From Spirochaetaceae bacterium (GTDB lineage: Bacteria > Spirochaetota > Spirochaetia > Treponematales > Breznakiellaceae): 12,496 nucleotides of DNA. Numbering within the stretch: the first letter of the stretch is position 1; every line of letters starts with the position of its first letter. The position numbers and the translations under genes were made by a program. The notes under the pieces were generated by a model. The model was not told where the DNA came from. It saw only the letters and a program-made list of their open reading frames with translations, and did no database searches. Positions 7,362-12,496 of this stretch are shown piece after piece. The stretch covers positions 1 through 12,496 of the forward strand of contig JAIRPU010000185.1 in the NCBI GenBank assembly GCA_031256815.1. The letters are read 5' to 3'.

Positions 7362-7391
7362 ATTATAATTAAATGCCAATAGAAATGTCCT
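7362..7391 (-). promoter_or_regulatory. Candidate promoter of the nif3-ftsQ-rpe unit
   Basis: On the minus strand, AGGACA (7391-7386, 4/6 to -35) is followed after 18 bases by a perfect TATAAT (7367-7362). Transcription would start near 7355, about 15 bases before the nif3 ATG. The region is A+T rich, so chance matches are likely. Confidence 0.4.
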
Positions 7392-7404
7392 CATAATTAA
7401 ATTA

Positions 7405-7433
7405 TTGACACATTTTGGAAATAATGATAGCAT
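7405..7433 (+). promoter_or_regulatory. Probable promoter of the TM2-domain gene
   Basis: A perfect TTGACA (7405-7410) is followed after 17 bases by TAGCAT (7428-7433), preceded by TG one base away (TGATAGCAT), an extended -10 element. Transcription would start near 7440, giving a leader of about 65 bases. The promoter diverges from that of nif3. Confidence 0.6.
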
Positions 7434-7505
7434 AACGCTGAATTGTGTGGAAATTGAATTCCAATAAAAATTATCGGTGTGTGTGTTACGCAAAGGAGAA
7501 AACAA

Positions 7506-7739
7506 ATGGAAAAACGGATTAATAAACATGTTTTTACATGGGTCGGAACATTTCTTTTTGGAGAAATTGGTGTGGACAGGTTTATGAGAGGCCAAATCGG
7601 ACTTGGTATTCTTAAACTTATAACTGTTGGTGGTTTGGGAATTTGGGCATTTGTTGATTGGATTATTGCACTCACTAAACTTGGCAATTACGAAAATGAT
7701 TTTGTATTTGTTGATAAAAAATGGGATAGAACATTTTAA
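7506..7739 (+). CDS. Small TM2-domain membrane protein
   Basis: A 77-residue protein made almost wholly of one TM2 domain: two membrane helices (about 9-27 and 31-52) joined by a short turn with the signature VDRFMRGQ, then GLGILKLIT and GGLGIWAFVDW. The start at 7506 is chosen for AAGGAGAA at 7493-7500, five bases upstream; a longer frame from 7479 has no such site. TM2 proteins are common in bacteria and often fused to other domains; this one stands alone and its function is unknown. It has its own good promoter. The neighbours, Nif3 on the other strand and a peptide permease downstream, give no functional hint. Confidence 0.85.
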   Translation: MEKRINKHVFTWVGTFLFGEIGVDRFMRGQIGLGILKLITVGGLGIWAFVDWIIALTKLGNYENDFVFVDKKWDRTF

Positions 7740-7756
7740 AATATCAACAAATAATT

Positions 7757-7817
7757 GCAGTGGTTTAGCGGCATACACTTAAAGTCCAACATTATCCACT
7801 GCCGCAGCCCTGCGGCA
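7757..7817 (+). other. Mutually exclusive inverted repeats between the TM2 gene and yejB
   Basis: GCAGTGG (7757-7763) is complementary to CCACTGC (7796-7802). A second hairpin pairs TGCCGCA (7800-7806) with TGCGGCA (7811-7817) around GCCC, followed by TTTG. The two share bases 7800-7802 and cannot form together; GCGGCA at 7768-7773 offers a third partner. The second hairpin could be a weak terminator of the TM2 transcript, but its U-run is only three bases. Confidence 0.4.
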
Positions 7818-7823
7818 TTTGTC

Positions 7824-7852
7824 TTGGCGGAATGTAAAAAAAGACGCATAAT
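7824..7852 (+). promoter_or_regulatory. Candidate promoter immediately upstream of yejB
   Basis: TTGGCG (7824-7829, 4/6) and CATAAT (7847-7852, 5/6) are 17 bases apart. Transcription would begin at about 7858-7860, which is the yejB ATG itself, so the message could be leaderless. This agrees with the lack of a Shine-Dalgarno site there. Confidence 0.35.
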
Positions 7853-7859
7853 ATAAAAT

Positions 7860-8930
7860 ATGGGAGCCTATTTTGCAAGACGCCTGCTTCTGATTATCCC
7901 CACTCTTTGGGCAATTATTACAATAAATTTTTTTATAGTACAGGCAGCGCCAGGCGGCCCTGTAGACCAGGCTATATCAGAAATGCATGGTTTGGGTGAA
8001 GGCGCAACAGGAAGATTCTCCGGCGGCGGACAAAAAACAAACGCCGAAATCTCAAAATACCGTGGCGCGCGCGGGCTGGACAGCGAAGTTATAGCTCAAA
8101 TTGAAGCGCGCTATGGTTTTGACAAACCGCCTCTTACACGTTATTTTATTTTGTTAAAAGACTACGCTACATTTAACTTTGGCGAAAGCCTTTTTCGCGG
8201 GCGAAGCGTACTTGGACTCATAGCGGAACGGCTGCCTGTTTCAATTTCACTTGGACTTTGGAGTACATTAATTATTTATATTGTTTCCATTCCGCTTGGT
8301 ATTCGTAAAGCGGTAAAAAACGGCAGCCGTTTTGACGCGTGGACAAGCACCGCAATTGTACTTGGATACGCAATACCGGCATTTTTGTTTGCATTGCTGC
8401 TTGTGGTGCTTTTTGCCGGCGGCAGTTTTTTTAAACTTTTTCCTCTGCGCGGATTATTTTCTACAGACAGCGCCGCTTACCCGCTTGGCTCCAGAATACT
8501 CGATTATTTTTGGCATATCACCCTGCCCGTATTATCGCTGACAATAGGCGGATTTGCCTCTCTTACAATGCTTACCAAAAATTCATTTTTGAGTGAAATT
8601 CACAAACAATATGTGCAGACTGCGCGCGCAAAAGGCCTTACAGAAAACGCCATATTGATAAAACACGTTTTTAGAAATGCAATGTTAATTGTTATTTCCG
8701 GTTTTCCGCAGGCGTTTTTAGCTATATTTTTTACAGGTTCTCTTTTAATTGAATATGTGTTTTCACTTGAAGGACTGGGACTTTTGGGCTACGAAGCGGT
8801 AATGCAGCGCGATTATCCGGTAATTTTTTCTACACTTTATATTTTTACTCTTGCCGGACTTTTATTAAGCGTTTTAAGCGATTTAATTTATACAATAATA
8901 GACCCCCGCATAGATTTTGAATCACGTTAA
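7860..8930 (+). CDS. yejB: YejB-type oligopeptide ABC transporter permease
   Basis: An inner-membrane permease of the OppB/DppB family that pairs with a second permease (YejE), an ATPase (YejF) and a binding protein (YejA) to import peptides. The sequence is close to E. coli YejB over its full 356 residues: the N-terminus MGAYFARRLLLIIPTLWAII, the periplasmic YRGARGLDSEVIA (67-79), IPLGIRKAVKNGSRFDAW (144-161), the EAA loop YVQTARAKGLTENAI that contacts the ATPase (251-265), and the ending DPRIDFESR. About six membrane helices are visible. No Shine-Dalgarno site precedes the ATG. None of yejA, yejE or yejF is in the window, and the next gene is on the opposite strand, so partners must be encoded elsewhere or be lost. 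The stop shares bases with the stop of the M23 gene. Confidence 0.93.
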   Translation: MGAYFARRLLLIIPTLWAIITINFFIVQAAPGGPVDQAISEMHGLGEGATGRFSGGGQKTNAEISKYRGARGLDSEVIAQIEARYGFDKPPLTRYFILLKDYATFNFGESLFRGRSVLGLIAERLPVSISLGLWSTLIIYIVSIPLGIRKAVKNGSRFDAWTSTAIVLGYAIPAFLFALLLVVLFAGGSFFKLFPLRGLFSTDSAAYPLGSRILDYFWHITLPVLSLTIGGFASLTMLTKNSFLSEIHKQYVQTARAKGLTENAILIKHVFRNAMLIVISGFPQAFLAIFFTGSLLIEYVFSLEGLGLLGYEAVMQRDYPVIFSTLYIFTLAGLLLSVLSDLIYTIIDPRIDFESR

Positions 8931-9961
8931 TCAAATATCGCTTTAAAAATTGCGGCGCGGTCCAATGGCGCGCGCGCGCAAAATGTATCCGGGTCTGCAT
9001 TTTCTGTTGATACACGAATTTCCCAGTGCAGATGAGGCCCTGTAGAAAGGCCTGTAGAACCGGAAAGCCCTATAACATCACCCGCCTTTACAATAGAGTT
9101 TTCTTCAACCTGTATTTTTTCTAAATGGTAATATATTGAATAAACAGCCGGTATATGTTCAATAATTATTGAGTTGCCTGTAACAATCCGCGGACGCGCC
9201 AAAATCACCTTTCCGGCGGCGCAGGCTTTAACCGGCGTGTTTTTTGGTACGGCGTAATCAATGCCGGCGTGTACAGAAGTATCACTTTTGCCGTCTGAAT
9301 ATTTATAAACACGCCGGTCGCCAAAAAAACTTGAACGCCTTGTCTCCGCCGCAACCGGCGGAACAAAAGCTGCGCTTCCCCATATATCGTTGCCTGAAGT
9401 TTTTAATATTGACCAAAGCTTTTCAGCTTCCTCTGTTTTTTTGGGGTCGGGTTTGGTTCTAAGCGTTGTATTTGAAGGATTAAGCGGAATTATTTCCGAA
9501 ATAAAATCCTTTTTTACTATTTCCAGAGGAGTTTGCATAAGCACACTATTACCTGCTTCAATCTTAACAAGCGCTTTACCGGGTTTTGCGGTAGAAGGCG
9601 GCGCAATTAGAGAAACAAATACAGAATGACCGTCATCGTCCATATTGAATAAAAATAACTTTGCAGAAGCGATTTTTTTACCGTTTTCGTCAAAAAGAAC
9701 GGATGTTCGCACGGAGTTTTCATTTGCCTTACCCATAACAGGCGCATAAATAATTGTAACATATTCACCGGGAGCAACGCTTTGCGGCATGGTAATCAAA
9801 CGCGGTTCATTTAACAGCCGCCATGGCAGTTTCTGATTTTGCGCGGCGGAATCTGCCTGTGCGCCGCGTTCTATTCCAATAGAATAGCAGGCAATAAATA
9901 AAAACGAAACAAGCAGATATAGTATGTTGAATATGCTATATTTTAAATTTTTTTCAATCAT
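8927..9961 (-). CDS. M23 (LytM/peptidase) family peptidoglycan endopeptidase, probable lipoprotein
   Basis: A 344-residue envelope protein with a C-terminal M23 domain (about 208-335). Zinc ligands are His231 and Asp235 in HAGIDYA and His312 in GPHLHWE; His279 in YYHL and His310 complete the catalytic set, so the enzyme should be active, unlike the degenerate EnvC/NlpD type. The N-terminus has a hydrophobic helix ending LFIAC (Cys25), a loose spirochaete lipobox. Residues about 50-150 are beta-rich, with VAPGEYVTIIYAP near the start and FLFNMDDDGHSV before an exposed loop; this resembles the N-terminal beta domain found before M23 in some spirochaete proteins, though I cannot name it. Such enzymes cut peptide cross-links in the cell wall. 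The ATG lies 8 bases inside the end of recJ, so the two are likely co-transcribed. Confidence 0.9.
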   Translation of the reverse strand: MIEKNLKYSIFNILYLLVSFLFIACYSIGIERGAQADSAAQNQKLPWRLLNEPRLITMPQSVAPGEYVTIIYAPVMGKANENSVRTSVLFDENGKKIASAKLFLFNMDDDGHSVFVSLIAPPSTAKPGKALVKIEAGNSVLMQTPLEIVKKDFISEIIPLNPSNTTLRTKPDPKKTEEAEKLWSILKTSGNDIWGSAAFVPPVAAETRRSSFFGDRRVYKYSDGKSDTSVHAGIDYAVPKNTPVKACAAGKVILARPRIVTGNSIIIEHIPAVYSIYYHLEKIQVEENSIVKAGDVIGLSGSTGLSTGPHLHWEIRVSTENADPDTFCARAPLDRAAIFKAIFD

Positions 9962-12089
9962 TGGTTTTTTCTATTCCAGTAATAAACATTTGCGGAGTTT
10001 CTTTTCCGTTAAAAAAATTCCGCCTTACAGAAAATATTACGCTCACGCTGTCGCCGGTTTTAAAAGTTTTGCTTACCATTTCGGCTGCGCCCCAAAACAG
10101 GGCAGGCCATTTATATTTCCCTGTATTCAGAATAAATTTAACGTGTTTGGATTCAACTTTTCCAACATAGTTAATGTCGCTAATTTTTATTTTATGCGCC
10201 AAAAACAGAATGTCTCTGTTACCTTTGCCAAAAGGTTCCAGCGTATCTACAACTTTTAAAATATCCGGCGTAATGTATTCAAGCGGTAGTTCCGCGTCAA
10301 CTTCTATAACATCAGTCTCTTCATTTAACTTTATTGTTTTTGAAAACTCTGTTAAGCGCTTTAAAAGTTCAGGCACATTTTCAGATTTTAAGCTAAAGCC
10401 CGCCGCATAATCATGTCCGCCGGAATCTATAAAAAGGTCTCTGCCCATATCAAGTATTCCCTGTAAATCATAGCCGCGCATAGAGCGCATAGATCCTGTT
10501 GCTATATCTCCATTATACGAAAGTATCAGCGCCGGAACTCTGTAACGGTTTGTAAGCCTGTTTGCCATAACGCCTGTAATACCGCGTTTTATATCATCGC
10601 CATCGGCAAACGCGAGGTTTCCGGAAAATCTGTCTGTGTTTTCCTGCGCGCGAACAGAGACCTTTTCATCCCAGGTGCTATCCGCAAGCAGGCGGCGCTG
10701 TTCGTTAAGCGTGATAATTTTATTTACAAGCATTTCACGTTCCGCCCTGTCTTCGGATAAAAGCAGCTTAACCGGAAGATCCGGCTCTCCAAGGCGGCCG
10801 GCAGCATTAATTACGGGGGTAAGCTGCCATGAAACATCTATTGACGCCAGATTAAGCGAATTTAAGTTGAGTTTATACATTAAGTCAGAAAGTCCGGTTC
10901 TGCTTTTTTTTAACATCGCCTCAAGACCGCTTCTTACCAATATGCGGTTTTCGTCCTGAAGCGGCATTAAATCGGCGATTGTTCCAACAGCGGCAAGCTG
11001 AATATCTTCGTTATCGTCCTCGCACCTATGGTTTTCTTTTATTTGCACAAACGAAACAAATAAATTAAAAAACACATCAATTTCGTTGAGGGGCGCGGAA
11101 CTGTAGTGCGCTATACGCGAAATCTGATTCAAACGCAAAAGGCTAAGGCCGGCCGTCTGCGGCATGGTATTTGCAATAAGCGAAGCGCAGTCAAAAAGCC
11201 CGAATTCAACCGTACGGCCAAAAATTTTCTCTAAAAATTTTTTTTGAACAGGCTCGTCATAACAAAAAATTTGCTGCCCTTCGAGAAAGGCCGGCAGCCG
11301 TGTAGAAGAAATATTTATTGTGCCTGGAACAATTACCTCTGTAAGCCTGTCTGTTTCCACAAGATTACGCGACTTTATAATGTCAATTTTCCAGGAATCA
11401 TCCTGCGCCGGTTCTACATTCATTAAACAAATTGAATGTCCATAGAATTCGCTTTTTTGCGCAAAACGCAGCGCCGAAACAAGCTTGTAGGCAACTCCGC
11501 AGCCGGCAAGCTCTTGAAATGGATACAACGGTTTTTCGCCGTCATTTAATTTTGGATTTACAATAGCATAGGCATCCGGCAGTTCTTCGTGCGGCCTGTG
11601 ATGGTCGGTAATAATTACATCTATACCCAGCTCGTTTGCGCGTTTAATCTCGTTAAAGTTAGAAATCCCGCAATCAACGGTGATAACCAGCGTGCCCTCC
11701 TGCCGCGCAAAATCTTCTATGGCGCTCATCGCCAATCCATAAGGCTCGTCTCCGCGCGGCAGGTTCCACGAAACGTTAACTCCAAAGCGGCGCAGAAAAC
11801 CGGCCAATAACGCTATGCTTGTTATGCCGTCGGTATCGCGGTCGCCAAAAACAAGCACCTTTTCCCCCTCGTCTTTTGCGGCAAGAATTCGCTCTACAGC
11901 GTCTTCCATTCCGGGCAGCATAAACGGGTTTCTAAGGTAACGTTTATCATGTTCCAAATAGTAGAGCATTTGTTCCGGCGCGGTTATTCCGCGGCGAATC
12001 AATATTGAGGCGGTTATAAGGTCGCATTTGTATCTGGACGCTATTTGTTTAACTAATTCCGCCGGTACATCTTTCTTATTCCAATTCAA
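9954..12089 (-). CDS. recJ: Single-stranded-DNA-specific exonuclease RecJ
   Basis: A DHH-family 5'-3' single-strand exonuclease of recombination and mismatch/base-excision repair. The phosphoesterase motifs are present: FGDRDTDGITS (81-91), VDCGIS (138-143), TDHHRP (161-166) and AGCGVAYKL (195-203). The second half has VGTIADLMPL (368-377), INAAGRLG (427-434), the DHHA1 signature SGGHDYAAGFSL (556-567) with GSMRS (532-536), and a C-terminal OB-like region (about 590-711). At 711 residues it exceeds the roughly 570-580 of E. coli RecJ, mostly because of about 155 residues between the fourth motif and VGTIADL. The start is TTG 12089, supported by GAGGGTG at 12101-12095 and an in-frame stop 21 bases upstream. 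The 3' end overlaps the M23 gene by 8 bases. Confidence 0.93.
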   Translation of the reverse strand: MNWNKKDVPAELVKQIASRYKCDLITASILIRRGITAPEQMLYYLEHDKRYLRNPFMLPGMEDAVERILAAKDEGEKVLVFGDRDTDGITSIALLAGFLRRFGVNVSWNLPRGDEPYGLAMSAIEDFARQEGTLVITVDCGISNFNEIKRANELGIDVIITDHHRPHEELPDAYAIVNPKLNDGEKPLYPFQELAGCGVAYKLVSALRFAQKSEFYGHSICLMNVEPAQDDSWKIDIIKSRNLVETDRLTEVIVPGTINISSTRLPAFLEGQQIFCYDEPVQKKFLEKIFGRTVEFGLFDCASLIANTMPQTAGLSLLRLNQISRIAHYSSAPLNEIDVFFNLFVSFVQIKENHRCEDDNEDIQLAAVGTIADLMPLQDENRILVRSGLEAMLKKSRTGLSDLMYKLNLNSLNLASIDVSWQLTPVINAAGRLGEPDLPVKLLLSEDRAEREMLVNKIITLNEQRRLLADSTWDEKVSVRAQENTDRFSGNLAFADGDDIKRGITGVMANRLTNRYRVPALILSYNGDIATGSMRSMRGYDLQGILDMGRDLFIDSGGHDYAAGFSLKSENVPELLKRLTEFSKTIKLNEETDVIEVDAELPLEYITPDILKVVDTLEPFGKGNRDILFLAHKIKISDINYVGKVESKHVKFILNTGKYKWPALFWGAAEMVSKTFKTGDSVSVIFSVRRNFFNGKETPQMFITGIEKTND

Positions 12090-12410
12090 AAAAACACCCT
12101 CAATGTAATTTTATGGCAATACAAAAAAAACGTCCAGACGCGCAAACAAAGGGCGAAAATCGCATGATATACCGTATATTGTATATATTGTCTGCATTTC
12201 CAATATTAAATACTGTACACAGCATAATTTATAATCAATGCGGAAAAATACGGCCGGTCTTGTACCCTGCAAAAAAACAGAAATGACTGTGCTGCCGCTT
12301 AAAAATCCAAATTGACGTTGAACTATAAAACACGGATTATGCAAAAAGCGCGCTTGACCGCTTGCGTTTGCCTGCTTGAAAAAGTAAAAAAAATTCTTTA
12401 GCCTTTAAAT
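12090..12410. other. A+T-rich intergenic region with short repeats and promoter-like boxes
   Basis: No convincing gene is seen in this 321-base gap. It holds the recJ Shine-Dalgarno site (12095-12101), tandem GTATATT/GTATATATT (12174-12189) with an imperfect inverted partner CAATATTAAATAC (12201-12213), and a perfect TATAAT at 12230-12235 that lacks a good -35 box. TTGACG (12312-12317) with GATTAT 17 bases downstream (12335-12340) is a candidate promoter for the gene at the right edge. A 25-codon frame at 12238-12315 has no ribosome binding site and is probably not a gene. Confidence 0.4.
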
Positions 12411-12496
12411 GTGAACATAAACAGACTGAAATCCGCCAAAACATCTTTTGCAGTAAAGATTTTTTTTCAGGTTTCTCTGTTGGTTTTTACGGTGGC
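12411..12496 (+). CDS. N-terminal fragment of a membrane protein (truncated by window edge)
   Basis: From GTG 12411 the frame stays open to the edge and gives 28 codons: M-NINRLKSAKTSFAV then KIFFQVSLLVFTV. A short basic cytoplasmic tail followed by a hydrophobic helix is typical of sensors such as methyl-accepting chemotaxis proteins or cyclases, but no diagnostic domain is within the window. An in-frame TAG at 12399-12401 limits the start to this GTG; no ATG occurs in frame and no Shine-Dalgarno site is clear. A run of A (about 12380-12393) lies upstream. Confidence 0.5.
   Translation, partial: MNINRLKSAKTSFAVKIFFQVSLLVFTV

Noticed and set aside
7347..7778. A 143-codon minus-strand frame opposite the TM2 gene
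   Set aside because: It is antisense to a clear TM2 protein with promoter and ribosome binding site; its own product is low-complexity (rich in N, K, F, S) with no motif.
9924..10259. A 111-codon + frame inside the 3' part of recJ
   Set aside because: Lies opposite the conserved OB-like region of RecJ; a shadow of the real gene.
12111..12344. A 77-codon minus-strand frame in the recJ upstream region
   Set aside because: No ribosome binding site, no recognisable motif, and it covers the promoter-like region of the flanking genes.
1..12496. CRISPR array, tRNA/rRNA, phage, toxin-antitoxin or defence system
   Set aside because: No regularly spaced repeats, no cloverleaf or rRNA signature, and no nuclease, methylase, reverse transcriptase or integrase other than RecJ were seen. 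RecJ here is an ordinary housekeeping copy.

Overview
The window reads as a chromosomal housekeeping segment from a spirochaete, most likely a Treponema-like bacterium. The reasons are a bacterial V/A-type ATPase proteolipid (K) and F subunit, two exported proteins with loose spirochaete-style lipoboxes, and overall protein character. The genus is an inference; no rRNA or tRNA is present to test it. Genes are tightly packed, several overlap by a few bases, and starts include GTG and TTG. I see no phage, transposase, CRISPR array, toxin-antitoxin pair or defence system. Nothing here amounts to a convincing new multi-gene system, so the findings are mostly odd placements and local structure.

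Layout, left to right. Bases 1-116 are a G+C-rich cluster of palindromes and hairpins resembling an intergenic repeat. A trypsin-like (HtrA-like) protease lipoprotein follows on + (144-1979). A good sigma70-type promoter and Shine-Dalgarno site then lead a + strand run: atpK (V-ATPase proteolipid), atpF (V-ATPase F, GTG start overlapping the atpK stop), tyrA-like prephenate dehydrogenase, a rhomboid protease, and a Cof-type HAD hydrolase. A minus-strand operon faces it from the right: Nif3/YbgI-like protein, FtsQ-like POTRA protein, ribulose-phosphate 3-epimerase (read in that order from 7340 down to 5086).

Divergent promoters at about 7362-7433 separate this operon from a small TM2-domain protein on + (7506-7739) and a YejB-type oligopeptide ABC permease (7860-8930), which has no yejE or yejF after it. 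A second minus-strand pair, RecJ then an M23 (LytM) peptidase, meets YejB tail to tail with the stop codons sharing bases. A roughly 320-base A+T-rich non-coding stretch precedes the start of a + strand membrane protein that runs off the right edge.

Functionally the segment mixes envelope biology (periplasmic protease, rhomboid, FtsQ, M23 hydrolase, peptide uptake permease), energy (V-ATPase K and F), central metabolism (Rpe, TyrA) and DNA repair (RecJ). The most useful oddities are the V-ATPase K-F pair starting its own transcript beside tyrA, the solitary yejB, the large insertion inside RecJ, and the hairpin cluster at the left edge.
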